A stretch of 64,000 nt of DNA, from positions 311,800 to 375,799 of the forward strand of contig VYZI01000386.1 of the NCBI GenBank assembly GCA_013397695.1, given 5' to 3'. The notes below the pieces were generated by a model that saw nothing but the letters and a program-made list of their open reading frames with translations, was not told the DNA's origin and searched no databases. Below are positions 1 to 13,600 of the stretch, piece after piece. Position numbers and translations under genes: made by a program. The DNA is from Centropus unirufus (lineage: Eukaryota; Chordata; Aves; Cuculiformes; Centropidae). Every line of letters starts with the position of its first letter. Positions within the stretch are counted from its first letter, which is position 1.

Positions 1-1569
1 GCAGACAGACCTATCAAGTTGTCTTGGCAGAGTTCACCTTATTGAAGACAACTGTTAATGAGACTGCAGAGCCCATCTCAGTTTCCTGACTGATGTAAGC
101 CATTGCAATGGCTCTGGCATGGGGACATTTGAACTGGGACCCAGGCCTTTTCATATGAATGCTACCAGACATCTGTTACATGCAGTCAGTATTGATTCCT
201 GGTTCAAACAAGTTGTCTGCAGGCCTACAGCTCCTTAGATCATTTGAAATGCCAGAGGGCAGACTGTGAAGATGCTTCCGTAGCTAATTCCTGAATTTGT
301 TTACTTAGACTGGCAGTGTCTACCAGCCTCAGAAAACCACAAAGAATGCCAGATGCTTCTCTTAGTACCTTCCTAAAGAGACAACACATACTCCATTGAA
401 CACATACTGATCTTCAGTAGCTAAGTTACAACCCATCAGGCAATAAACCTAGTAATACACTTCTAGCATTTCAGAGCTCATCATTTGAGGACTCTGCAGT
501 GGACAGTGTCATTCCTGAATAGCTCACAACCCTAAACTTTTCTCTGAAAGGAAGGAATTTCTTTTTTGATTTCTGGAAAAGGATCATTTCTGTGTTTAGG
601 GTGCAAGTAACAGTAATGGAAAGTTTTCCTTCCTGTGAGTTGAACTCTCCAAAAGTCACTGTAAATTGCAACTCGATGACCTTGTTTTCAGTCACAACTT
701 CACACAAGGGGAGTAGCCCTGGAGGACTGAGGGTGGCCTGTTCTCTGTCCATACATTGCCTCCCTCCTTTATGTTGGTTTACTTGAGCATCTTGCTTGTA
801 GCAACTGTTTTACACAGATAAATGCAAAAGTACAAAGTAATTATGTAGTGGCTTGCACTCAGATTATAGCCAAGCCCTAATGAGCAATTGGACTGGGGAT
901 AAATGTGCTCACCACCCTTATATAATACCAAGTAAGTCTCTGCTGTCCAGACAGGCTTCAGTCAGGAAGAGAAGAGCCTGCTTCTGCAGCTATGTTGGTC
1001 AGGTCTGCAGTGTTGCTGAGTTGTCTTCTTCCATCTCCAGCAAGACCAGTGCTTTAAAAAAGTGATGACCTTCCTGTTTTCATTTTTTTTTCCTGTAAGA
1101 ATCTTATATCTTTCTGTTCGATTAATTACTTTGTCATGCATCTTTCACCAGTCAGTCACACCCATTTTAGTCATCCTACTGATTTCTTGTCTTTCTACAG
1201 ATTTTTCTTGCAAGTCTTTTCACGGCTTGGCAATTTGTTTAGAATGCCAAGCCAAAGTTGTGTAGCTCTGCTGTGTCTAGGCTCAGCCTTGAATCCTTGG
1301 GATGCCCCGGAGGCAGAGAGAACATTTCAGCTGAGGTATGAGGCTGAGAGGCATGTAGAGTTGTTAACAAACAAGTTTTCTTTGTTTATTTTTTATTGGA
1401 AGTCACAAATAGCCCAAAAGTTTTATAGCACATTTACTTTTGGTCCTATCAGTGTGTATATTTGAAAGACTGTGTCCTTGCATGTGCTCAGCTCTCCTCA
1501 ACTGCTTGAACACTTTGAATGATTCAAGAGATAATGATTCAGATATGACAGTTCAAGAGAAGACTAAGT

Positions 1570-1835
1570 CATAGAATCATAGAATGGTTTGGGTCAGAAG
1601 GGACTTTCAAGCCCATCCAGTTCCGACCTCCCTGCCATGGGCAGGGACATCTCCCAGCAGACCAGGCTGCTCAAGGCCCTATCCAAGATGGCCTTCAACA
1701 CTTCCAGGGAGGCTTCCACAGCTTCCCTGGGCAGCCTGTGCCAGTGCCTCACCACCCTCATCATGCAGAATTTCATCCTGATGTCTAGTATAAATCTTCT
1801 CCTCTACAATTTAAAACTTCACTGCCTTATGAGGT
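1570..1835 (-). mobile_element. CR1 LINE, 3' fragment
   Basis: It opens with the inverted form of the CR1 3' terminus (ATAGAATCATAGAATGGTTT) and then the reverse complement of the CR1 3' UTR and tail region (for example CTGCCATGGGCAGGGACATC). CR1 copies are typically 5'-truncated, and this one is about 265 bp. Short frames across it are shadows of the element, not genes. Confidence 0.9.
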
Positions 1836-2590
1836 GAAACCAGAAAGAGCTACGGATGAGTGTTTGTTGATCGTCAGTGTTGGGATAAGAATGTAAGGAA
1901 TAAGGGCAGCCCTTAACACTATGGGGTTGTTAGGTTGTCTCAGCTCACTTAGTGCATCACAGGGTTTCATTTCTAATTGTGTGATTTTGGAAGTCAAAGT
2001 CTCAAAAGCACCACGAGCTGTGGAGAATAATTATCTTCACTGTGATGTGCAAGGTAATAAAGTAGGAGGATAGGCAGAAGGGGGCAACCTAAAGGCACTG
2101 CTGAGCTTCTCAGAGTTTATCACCGAGCCCCGAGCACCAGCTGAACCTGGATAAAGGGATGTCTTGGCAATAAGAATCCTTCAGCCTGACAACAAAAGAA
2201 CATATAGAAATATGCCCAGTGTGACTGGCGTTTTAACATTTTGATTAAGTGTGGAAGTAACATGAAACATAGTCATAGCAGCGTCTGAAAGTTTTCACTT
2301 CAGTTGAAGGCCTGAAAGTATCTTCTGTGTTTGCCTTGAAGAACCTGCCAAATTTTGTTGTCATTGCCAGTTTGAATGTTGTAACTGATCTTTTCTGGGC
2401 TTTCTTAATGAAACCGATGTACCTGTCAGAATTAGGGACTGAAAAGTCTATTAAATCAAAAATCTAGTTCAAAATGGTTTTGCCTTCTCTAGTACTCTAA
2501 GAGGCCTCAAGGTTTTGAAGGTAGTTCTTATGTCCTGATAACTGAAATTCAGAAGAACTGAGCCAGTCCTTCTGACTTTGCACAAACATT

Positions 2591-2780
2591 TCACAGAACC
2601 ACTGGGGTTGGGAGGGGCATCTTGAGATCATCTAATGCAACTCTGCTGCTCAGTCAGGGTTACCATAAGTAGTTTTCCTAAAGCTATCTCCAGTTACGTT
2701 TTAACTATGGATGCTCTACAACCTTTCTGGGTGACACGTTTCAGTCCTGTTCTTGTCCTGTTCCACATTCCTATTTCATG
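2591..2780 (-). mobile_element. Diverged CR1 LINE fragment
   Basis: It starts TCACAGAACCACTGGGGTTG, followed by GATCATCTAATGCAACTC, recognisable as a diverged relative of the CR1 3' end in reverse orientation. The distal limit is uncertain. Confidence 0.65.
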
Positions 2781-4105
2781 TGAGATGTGGCTGAAGACAA
2801 GCGTTTTAATGTGTCCTTTTAACATTTAGGGTAAGGAGTTTGGGTATTGTAGCTTGCCATGCAAAACAGTTGCATTTTGCACTAGAAACTGGAAAAGCTG
2901 GAGCAGATCCCAAGGATAAGCTGAAACCTGGTTATGTAAGGGGCTTCCACAGCCTTGTAAGGAAAAGCTCTTTACTGAGTTTGATGCCAGCCTGTGCAGT
3001 GGCAATCTTCAGCCCTTTGAGTAGATTGCACAAGCCTTTTTTCCCCAGAACTAGTTACTTTGCATGCAAATTCCACAGCTTCATAGCTTAAACTCTTGCT
3101 TTCAGAGGCAGCTGCTTGGAGGAGCAGGGAGGAATGGAGCATCATCTCACCAGTGCCTGGGGAGAGCGGAGAGCTGTACTGTAGAGAGACTGGCAACAAC
3201 AGTGGGACCTGGAGATGTGGCCACCTCTGCCAGAGAAATACACTGTCAGCCAGATGTATAGATGCAAGAGGCTGCTGCTCAGGGCCAGGAGTACCTTTCT
3301 TGTTACTCTGAGCTCCTGTTTGCTGGGAATGGAACTTCATGTGCTGTTGAGAACAGCCAGGTAGAAGAGAGCTGTACTATAGCGTTTGTCTGGGATGCCT
3401 GTCCAAAAAATGCATCTGTGTGAAGCCTGTGGTATATGTGTCACGGGATGCTGGCTTCTGTGTGTTGTGTGGCATATTTAAATTGGATCTGGAAGAATGC
3501 ATTTCACTTCTGATAAGATACTTTCACTGCATCAGAGTGGTAGTACTGATCATTGTGTTTTAAAGCAGTCTTTGAGGACCTGTTAGATACGAGGAATCAT
3601 GGAGCCAGATTTTTCTTGTTTGCCACATATGATGAGGCTCTCTCACTGACTTTAAATACTGAATTCCGCTGTGTGTTTCCTTCTCCTACCTTGCAAAAGA
3701 GGGGCAGAAAATAACTTCATATGCTGGATGTGAATGCAGCCTTGAAAGTGAATGATCTTTCTTTGACTAGAAAGTCTCCTTTCAAGAAGTTTTCTCCATT
3801 TCCTTCCTGCAAGTTCATGATGTTGCAGGACTTTGCTACTGTGTCTGCCCTTTGATCATCACTGTACACACAATGACACAAGAGCCTGTCTTAACGTTAG
3901 TTGTTCTGGCATGGCACAGTGGTCCTTTTCTTTTGATTTAATGTGTTAGCACACTTTTACTCACTTGTTGTCAAGCACATATACGAAAAGCTTTTGTCAT
4001 AGCAACACATACAGGAGCACGCCTGCCTTCATCATCTCTGTATGTGTATTGAAAGGAGTGGGTTTGCTCCTCTTTTTGCATTCCAGTTAACTCAGTTGCT
4101 GCGTT

Positions 4106-4195
4106 NNNNNNNNNNNNNNNNNNNNNNNNNNNNNNNNNNNNNNNNNNNNNNNNNNNNNNNNNNNNNNNNNNNNNNNNNNNNNNNNNNNNNNNNNN
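4106..4195. other. Assembly gap (90 N)
   Basis: Run of unknown bases inside the TDRD7 intron. The flanks are ordinary AT-rich intron sequence. Confidence 0.99.
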
Positions 4196-7040
4196 TAATT
4201 TAAGAGCTCCCCCTGTTACTCAGGCCCAGGACAAATGTTTTCCTTCTGTGCAGGGTGATTTCAGTCTCTGCTGCCCTGACAGCTGCTGAGGTTGTTTTGT
4301 GCTCTTCAATAGAGAGGTGACGGCAGCACATTGTGCTTGCAAGGAAGGCTTGCCGGCCATAGGAACGAGAAGTACCTTCCTGGCAAACCTATAAACTCAA
4401 CTGGAAACCAAGCTGAGATATTCATGCTAAGGAGAGGGCATTTGTTTTGAAATACTGCTCCCAAGTGAGGCTATTTGCTTATAATTACCAGTCTGTGTAA
4501 TGTGAGTCCTTGAAGGTGTCTTGGCCATGGCACTGTCTGGAGGACTCTACTGCATCTTAAACGTAAACTTAAGCACAAGAAGTAGCCTGATGATGTCTGT
4601 TTGAACTTATTTGAAGTAAGTTGAAACTACTTATTGAAATAGCATTTTTCTGTCTTTAAATGATTTGCTCAGTCAGCAAATTTGCAGTCTCTTCAAAACA
4701 GAGCTTCAATGCCTGGAAAACCTCAGGGCTATTATTGGTGTTAAGAGGCTTAAAAGCCTCTAAGGATCTTCTGTGGTTAGTGTGCAAGGTTTAATAGTCC
4801 TGTCAGCTAATGTGGGTTCATCGCTATTGCAGCGCTAGTTAAAAAGAGCTGGCTAAGAGAAAGGGTGAATAAAGGTAGAACTCTTGTACTCAGTTTCTTT
4901 CAAGATGAACTGGGATACATTCCTACATAGCCTTCTCAGGGAGATTGTTGCCCTGATAATGCTAAGTGTTTTGTGGAACTTAAAGTTTCCTTGCCTAGTC
5001 AGTTAAACTAATTCTTCAATCTTGTGTGTGGACATTTGGGACACCCTCATCAAATCCTCTCTACCTAGGATCTACCTAGAGACATCCTATGGCCTGATTT
5101 TTTGCCAAGGCCCTATGGCCTGATTTTTCCTCTGGGCCACTTGGTACACTTTGGTCTCTCAGCAGCTCTTGCAAGGCTTTGATATGTTTGGTTTTGTTTT
5201 TTAACCAAGCTCCTTTCTTTGCCTGTAGTTCAAGAGGCAGAATAAGATTCTGGATACCAGAGGTTACAAAGGTAGGTTCTTCTGGTTGTGAATTGTTGGA
5301 GGCATCCTTGGTCCTTTTGAATTCCATGGCCACACATGTTTTGTCATTTCTTAAATCAAGCTGACTTGCAGAGATGCTTAAGGCCTTGATGTATTGACTA
5401 CAGGTGCTCTGAAGTCCTTTATGTGGTTTGTTTTTATTTTATCCTGCAGCAGATACGTATTCTTTAGTAAATGGATGTATAGCAGATACTGCCTCTCCTC
5501 TCCTCACAGTTAAGAGGCTGTCTGCTTGGTTTAGTGAGCCTGCTTCAAAAGAGTCAAATCTTAAAGCTTGTGGACACATTCACATTAATCTGGAGAGCTG
5601 AGGGTTGTCAAAGAGGTTTATTTGCTATCTCTTGTATTATTCTGGTAGAGAGTGTTACTACTTTGGTTTTCATTGATAAAAAAGGATTCATGACACCATG
5701 GATGCATGAGAAATCTCTAACGTGGTTAATATTTGTTATGCTTATGGGAACTGTTTCCTTTTGTGTCAGATCACCATGTGGCAATTTGAGCTGAGCCACA
5801 AGGAGGTGCACATAGGAGAAAATACATAGTTCTTGATGTAGTAGCGGCCATTTCTTTCAACTTTTCAATGTGTTTTAACTAATCGTTCTTGTCTTATTCA
5901 TGTCTTGATAATGAGTGACATGCATTATTGTTATGTAAGGCAATTCTTAAGGTTCTTTGTTCACTCTGCGGTGTGTTGCTAAGGCAGAACAGCAGAGTGA
6001 CTTTAGCATGGTTCCCAAGGTTCTGATGGGTATGGATATCAGTATCACAAAGCTAAATGCTAGCCCTGAGTAGCAACAAGTAATTCGGCTACTCAGTGAT
6101 TTGTTCAGGATCTGGCTTTGAAAAGGACTTTGGTGTAATGTGGACCCAGGAAAGTGATGGGAGCTCTCTGCCTGTAGGAAGGAACAACAAAATGGAGCTA
6201 CGTAAACCTTAATAAGTTTTTTTATTGCAGGAATTCTTCTTGCTTTGGGACCACTGTGAAAACTGAGACCTTTAGGTACTCAATTCTACCTAGGTATTCC
6301 TGCTAAACCAAACTTTGGTTGACTTGGGTTGAAACTGCATGGCTTTAGGAAGTGTAATTTTGTCATGGCTTTGTTTCTACTGTCCTCAAATGGTGCTTTC
6401 ACAGTATGACTTCAGACCATGTAAGATACTTATTATTGAAATTAGAAAAAGGTAGAAATGTGGACCCCAAAAAAACGGGGTCTGGCGGGAGGCTCTGAGA
6501 ATGGTTTAACATGGCCTAATCAAATGTATTAATAAATTCATTATAATCTGGAAATTTCTTCCTTATTTGCAGAATGTTTTCTAATAAAAAGTAATTCCCT
6601 AAGTGTGACAGCAGTCAGCCTTTACAGCATTGCCTGACAAGTGTCCTCGTGTGTCTGGGGTGTACATTCAAATGCCCTTTCCTTCAGTAAACTGGAACAG
6701 AAACTTCTGTTTTTGATGTACTTATCTGTGTGGAAAGTCAGGATAGTTGATATGCAAAAGGCCTAAGTTTATGGAGTGTGTCTTCATCTGCTGGGCCTTC
6801 TAGGAGAAGAGAGACTGTACTTCTTTGGAAGCAAGTCGTATTGCACAGATTAGATACTTGCTTTGTAGTGATGTGGTCATACATGTTTGGTATCCTTCAG
6901 AATGGAGGGAGAAATATTGCAAGAGTTGTGACTGTAGTGTCTGCCTCAGGTTTAGCTCCCTTTGGGCATCCTCTTCAAAGTCTGTACAAAATACATGTTG
7001 AGATGCAGGTGGTCATTGACTCTATGTTTTGTTTTCCAAG

Positions 7041-7612
7041 GTGGAGAAAGTACAGAGAGGTGATGAGATGGATGGGCTTCTTTATCCTGCAAAGAAAATA
7101 CAACTGACAGCAAAAAGTGAAGCAGAGCAACAAAAGGCACCTCAGAATGTTACAGCTTCCAAAGCGGATCCTTCAATAAAACCCAGTGTGGAGACTACAC
7201 CTGTGTCCCTGGGTAGTGACTTCAAGCAGAAAGTTGTTAACGTGTTGCTGAAGTACCCCAGTGGCCTTTGGGCTACTGCACTTCCCAAAGTGTACCAAAG
7301 CACCTATCAGGTAAAATTCCCAGAAGATGTTCTGAATAATCTGGAGCTGCTCTCAGATGTCTGCACAGTGGACTACGTATCCGAAGTCCCCAGGAAGGCC
7401 ATCCTCTACGCTAAGCCCCCAGGATGCATTGATGAAAATCTGAATGTCACCAAGAAGCTCCAGAGGCGTGATGGTGTGAAGGGCACAGCTGGCGAAGGAT
7501 CCAAGGACCAGCGTCCAGAGAACCTAACCGTTCCTCCTCTAATCATTCCATCAGAAGGACCTGTGTCTGTCATGGTGTTGGAACTGAAAAACACTAATGA
7601 GGTCTATATTAG
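7041..7612 (+). CDS. TDRD7: TDRD7 exon a: linker plus LOTUS domain
   Basis: The acceptor is a pyrimidine-rich tract ending CCAAG at 7040. The exon encodes 190 residues plus 2 nt. A polar linker comes first, then the LOTUS/OST-HTH fold (FKQKVVNVLLKYPSGLW through RKAILYAK, about 7218-7418), then a low-complexity stretch ending in ELKNTNEVYI. The exon must end after AG at 7612 so that AG|G makes the Arg before YVGKDY in the next exon. The following bases are GCAAGT, a GC donor. No earlier coding exon was recognisable in 1-7040. Confidence 0.93.
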
Positions 7613-10600
7613 GCAAGTTTGTACTTCAGAATCTATTTTTTTTATTTTACTGATAAATCCACATGTTCATAATGTACAGATCTGCATAAGAGAGCAGGTG
7701 AAGAGGAAGCTTCAGGACTGTATTCACTTATTTTGATTATGGAACTTAAGAATCCTTTTGTTTGTATGCTTAAATGGGAATTTTTAGAAACTTCTTCGGG
7801 GCTGAGCCCATCAGCTTGTCTGGGAATCAAATCGGGTTTGACTTGCAGTGGGAGGACTTTACAATAACCCTGTGTAACATTTAAATAACCCTACTATAAC
7901 ACGTAGCAGTGTTCAGGTATTGCTGCCGTACTTCGTTAAGTGTTCTTTTCTGCTATAACTGACTTACGGCTAAGTGTGACTTGAGTGTGTTCACGTTTTT
8001 TCTCTTCTGGGGACAAAAGAGCCTCTATCCAGCAATAAACTCCTAGTCCTTCTGGGTTTGGTTGCTGATCAGCCTGGCCATTGAGGATGGTGTAAGTGCA
8101 CTGTTGTACCTGCCTTACACGTGTGTTGTTCTAGGAAATACCATGGTAAGCTTTTTGTGCTGAATTGTTGGCCAAAACCACACAGATCCTAGCAGCTCTT
8201 TTAAAACTTAATACTAACAAGCAAACCAAAACACTTTTTATGGAGGATATTTAATTTTGAAAATTATTTCAAATTGAGCCGAATCTTCAAAGTTTTATGT
8301 GTAATTTCAAAGGATTAAACAAGCAACTGTGTGGTAATATACTCTCCGGGTGACTCTCTTTTTTCCCACTGGCCATGATCATAGTAAGTATGCATACAGT
8401 TACCCATAGACGCACTGTAAATGTAATATCCTGTTCCTTATTTCCACTTGGTAATATTTGATATACTGGCCTTAAGGCTGAGCTTTGGAATCCTTTTTCT
8501 CTCTAGTGATCAGTGACATGTTGGGATACTTAATCTTGAACTTTATTTTTGTCTTGGTCTACCATTTTATTTCCCTAAAGTTGCAGAATTTTAATGGCTA
8601 TAGTGAAAACCCCTGTGTTTGGGGGTTATAAGGGAAATCCTCTTTTGAGAACATTGCCATCTTTGTTTTTGCTGCTCGCAACGTTCCTATATTGTGCTTT
8701 TTCTCAGATTAGCTTTTTTGTACATTGCTTAAACATTTACTTTGTACACTGGTCTAACCACAAAGAATGATTTAAGGCAAGATTCTTTAACCATCATTAA
8801 CATTTGTGCTATCTCTGGGTGGACAATTCAGTCATTTCAGTGAAGGAGATGGAGCTGGAATTTCTGAGTGAGCCTGAGCCTAAGAAAAGGAATCACAGGA
8901 GAAAGAACCTACGCCAAAGAAAAGGGAGGCTTTATGTTTTAGGTTGTTCCCGTGAGAGCCCTGGAAAGAGCCAGTTTGAGGCATGTAAATTATGAGACAC
9001 AGAAAGATTAGTTGGGCACAGTGTATATTGCGTGGTTTATAATGGGAAGAGCAGGAGCAGATTACATGAGTCTTACCTCCTCACTGTGCAGCTGGTGCTT
9101 AACTCTGCAAAACCTTTCCCTTTTCACTGTTCATCTTTTCATTCTGGCCGCACAGATAACTTGCTATATATGTGCACTAACAGATCTTAGCTTTCTAATC
9201 TGTTATTTTAAGACTGTTTATGCTGATTATTCAGGAGAATGTTCCAAGTCCCGTGGATTTAACTACCCTGTGACACCAATGAGCTGAGATTAATCATGTT
9301 AAAATATCTCCAAGGCAGCAGTTCCCCGATTTTGGACCATGATTCTTGGACAGTGTTAAAGTTTTCAAACTTATCAGCTCTGAATAGGTACAAGGTGGTG
9401 ATTAATGGTTCCTTGGCCCTTAGGTACAAAAATGACTGCTTAGAGTTGTCTGTGTACTTCATGGGCAAGGTCATTTATCTTCAAGATGAAATTAGCTCTG
9501 CAGGGAACATATTTTTGCTGTAGCAAGAAACCATTTAGGTAGATGTTTCCTTCTATAAATTCCTATAGAAGGAAACAACACATGGACTCACCGTTCCCAT
9601 GCAGTACTAGCAGTTTGTCCTGAGCTACACAAGAAGTGTGTGGGCTGTTGGATGATACTGTTTTTTGCAGGAGAAACAAAATCAAAACTGCTCTTTCTGT
9701 ACTGAGGATGAAGCAGTGTCTCTTCACTTTCTTGGCATGAGGCAAAGTGTTGCTTAGTTGGAACCTGTCGGCTGCAGTACTAGTTAGGATAAAGCAGCAA
9801 GTTTTACTTGACATGTGAATTGGTTCCAATGGAGGTGAAGAGCAGTGCTCAGTGCACATTGCAGTGTCTGGCCACCTGCACATAAATTAGTCTCTAACAC
9901 ACTGTTTTGAGGTTGTTTTCCAAGCCTGTTCTCTAAAGAGACTGAAAAATATTTTTTTCAGTTAGGTTTCAGCAGGCCAAAACATCTTCAGTATTACCAG
10001 AAAACAGTACATGAGGCATGAAATTCTGGAAGATTGCCCTCCTTTCTGTTAAGGTATTCCTGCTGTCTGTTTAGTATCTTCATGAAACAAATATTAAGTA
10101 GTGCATACCTACTTGTTGCCCCACTCCGTGGCCATTATGAAGTAGATGAGTTTTTATGTAGAGAAAAAAGGTCTGTCTTTCATTCCAAAAAGCAATATAT
10201 GATTGAATGGTCAGGTAGCAAAGCTGTATTTAAGAAAATGTGAGTACCCTGGAATGTGATTGGATTAAACTTAAATCTTTATCACAATGTTAGTGTAGCA
10301 TGTGCAGTATCTGCTCTAATCCTGGGTGTGTAGCAGACCTTCAGAATCAACTTGGGTTTTTAAGAGCATCATAGTCTAAACTGTGTGGTAGAAATAAGCA
10401 CCATTAATACTCTATGAAAAAGTTACAGCAGTAGCTACTAATGCAAATTCAGGGGTAAGTTTTTCTTTCCTTGCTGTAATCTGACTTGTTTGACAAGCAT
10501 TCAGAACTTCCTATTTGGAATTGTCAATAGTTTTATATCCTTTATTAAAGAACGTGTGTGCAACACAGGCTGCTTCGGTACAAACCGTTAAGTCAGCAGT

Positions 10601-13600
10601 CTGGTTTCTGAAGGCTGAAAGTCAGTGGTGTGTGGTTTGAGATCTGATTTCTAAAGCTATTTTAGATGACTTGTACTTTGATGAACCTTAGTGAAACTTG
10701 ACTAAGCTGCTCTTTGTTAATGACAGAGTAACCAGAGGTGACACATTGGCTTTCATTCTTACTTGGTCCCAGATTCGGCTCTGCCTGTGTACTCTAATTC
10801 TTCTACATGACTGTAATAATCAAGTAAAAGTGCTTAATAAAAATGTAGTTGAGCATATTAGCTTATAGACTGCTGGACCACATTCAGCTGTCAACAGAAG
10901 TACTAGATTTTATATCACTTTTCAATAACCCTGTTAATGGGACAAGAATCTGAATAGAAAATGTATACATCCATAACTTAGCCATATTCCTAGGTGCATA
11001 TAAGCATTCTCAGTTTTTTATTCAGCTTTTTGAAGTCGCATCCTAACTCTTGTGGTGCTTTCTTTGTGAAACACTGTAGGTATGTGGGCAAAGACTATTC
11101 TTCAGCCCAGGACCAAATGGAAGATGACATGAAAGCGTACTATAGTCAGAATAGCTCAGTATCCCTAGCTCAGTCTCTGAGCGTCGGGCAGCTCGTGGCA
11201 GTTCACGCTGAAGAAGAGATCTGGTTGCGTGCTCGGATAATTTCTCTAGAAGACAACAGGATAAAGGCAAGCAATTACTTCTTTTGGCACTTGGAGAAAG
11301 ACTTGAAGCAGTGCTGGCTTGTAGATGCCCAGTCAATTCCTAAGTGTGCTGCACTAGTATTCTCTCCTTTCTTGCTTCAAAGTGCTTCTGCTTTCAGTTA
11401 TATGAGAAATTAAGACTTGTTTGAAGTTGCGTGATTGCCAAAATTCATGGTTTGGGGGTTTTTTTTTCAGTTTTGGAGGTTTGTTTTGGGTTTCATATGG
11501 GACTGGTCCCTGCAGAACTTTTGTTCTGAAAAGCATACCTTTGATAGTTTTAAAAGGAACGGATGTTATAGCACTACGTGGAGTGGAACAGAGGAAAGGA
11601 AAGAACTAAACTCTATGCTGATGGATCTTGTTTGAAGGCTTGTGCTGAGGTGTGTGTTATACGTGCTAAATATTAAGGCAAAGACAAGGATATACTTGTG
11701 ATTCTTTCCAGGCAGATTTGGTGTTCTGAGAGTCATATGAGTATGCATTTTATTTAAACCCTTTGAGATGTTTTTCACTCCTCTTTTGAATTTTTCCTGG
11801 GTCAAGCAGACTCTTCATGCAGTCTGCAAAGAAACCACAACACAGAGTGGAATCATAGGATGGTTCGGGTTGGAAGGGACCTCAAGGATCATCCAGTTCA
11901 AACCACCAGTAGAACTGTCAAAAAAAGTTTCGTACTTTTCATATACTTCTTGCCTAGTTGAACATCAATAATATCTCTTTTTTTTTGTTTCCCCAGTTAA
12001 GTGCCTTTTTACCCAGGGCTGCTTAACGTACTTCTAAAGCCAATCCATCTCCTAAATATTTAGATGCACATGTGTTAGAATTGAGGTTTTTCTGAAAGTT
12101 AGTGTGAAGCCCTTCAGCTAGAACTTCGTGGGGAGTGCCAGAACTCAGCTCTGTGAAAGACTGTTGAGTTTAGAGAAGTGGCGAGGATACAGGTGGCAAC
12201 CTTGCCTCTGATTTCCCTCTAGCTGGAGCTATCAGCCAGAAAAGCTGCTGCTTTATTGCACCATTTGCTGATCATCCCCTGGTACGGTGTTCAGGTGTTC
12301 AGGCTCTCCGGTATGGTAGCAGACAGTTGGCATGATGGAGTTTAGAAAGAAGTTGTGAAAATCCCTGGCAAAACCTTCTTTCTCACACTTCAGCTCCAAT
12401 AATTTGTTGGCAATCAGCAGTTTCCCTGCTGGTTTCTGGCATTATCTGTGGCTTTTGTATCAAAGTTACAATAGCATAAATCAAAATAATTATCTTAATG
12501 CTGTAAGAACAAAAAGTGAAACATTGAATAACACTTAAGTGGTGTTTAACTTTTCAATACTTTCAAAACTGTAACAAATAAAACCTGCCACTATATTACC
12601 TTTTTTGAGATAATACGTGCTAAAACCGTCCAGGGCTCTTTCTATTAGGAGCTGAGAGTCTGTGGAACAGTTGGAGGTGGTGATTTTGCAGAGGTCTTGA
12701 GAAGGTGGCTTTCCCTGAAAACTCTGAACATTCAAGCAGTAAAATAAACTTAAGATTAATGGTGTTACACACTATTGAATTAGTGACCAGTGTTTACCTG
12801 TGGGTGCCCAGAGATCTTGGTAACTGCACACATTTTCCCCTAGACTAAAGAACATGCATTTAGAATTATATTTGTGATCCTACACTTCTTTCCATTTTCC
12901 ATTATCAGGTGTGCTACGTTGATCATGGTTTCATTGAGCTGGTTGAAAGAAACAGTGTGTACAAACTCCAGAAACAGTTCTACTCCCTTGCATTTCAAGC
13001 TGCGAAATGCAAACTGGCAGGTAAGGGAAAGCTAGCACTGAGGGCATAGCTCGCTGTCATGTATTTTGTGGGCTGATGTGTCTCAGGCTGGGAGTTTGGA
13101 TCCTTGTTTGTAATGACTCTAGATACACTGGGCAAGCTAGTCTAAGCAGACACAGGTAGGCCAGAAAAGAAATAAAAGGAAGGATGTAAAGTAGAGTTTT
13201 ATAAAAGAAACCTTGATATTAGAAGACCATGATATCGGCATCTGTGTAATGGAGCTTAAGTGTTTCTGTACTTCCCTTGGATGTCTTTGTCCCTTTAATA
13301 CACGGGGGTCTAAAGAAATATAAGGAAACGTTTGCAGTTGTGTGAAGTGTAACTCCACAAATGAGGCACATCTGTTGTGGTCAGGTCAGGCAATATTCCT
13401 AAATACAGTCCCAGTTAGTTATTTTACAAGTGATCATTCATCTTGCAGCATCATTATTTGCAGACTTTGTAGACTCAGATAGGAATTACTTACCTTCCTG
13501 AGTTAGGCACTTCTAAATACAAGATATTTTATTTTAAATCTGGAAAATCACCATGAATTAGTGTTTCTTTGCCAATAATTGGATGCAATCCTTTTTTCTT

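Larger units (their letters stand above)
1..7040 (+). other. TDRD7 intron (5' end outside window)
   Basis: No open reading frame here resembles TDRD7 or another known protein, so the stretch is taken as the intron before exon a. It carries CR1 fragments at 1570 and 2591, an assembly gap at 4106-4195, and a 17-bp sequence repeated 9 bp apart at 5086-5128. An upstream exon hidden in the gap cannot be excluded. Confidence 0.7.

Noticed and set aside
471..752. 93-residue minus-strand frame opposite the TDRD7 intron
   Set aside because: It matches no known domain and the plus strand is equally open; it is probably chance.
5086..5128. 17-bp sequence CCTATGGCCTGATTTTT repeated 9 bp apart
   Set aside because: Simple local duplication in an intron, with no sign of function or of a larger array.
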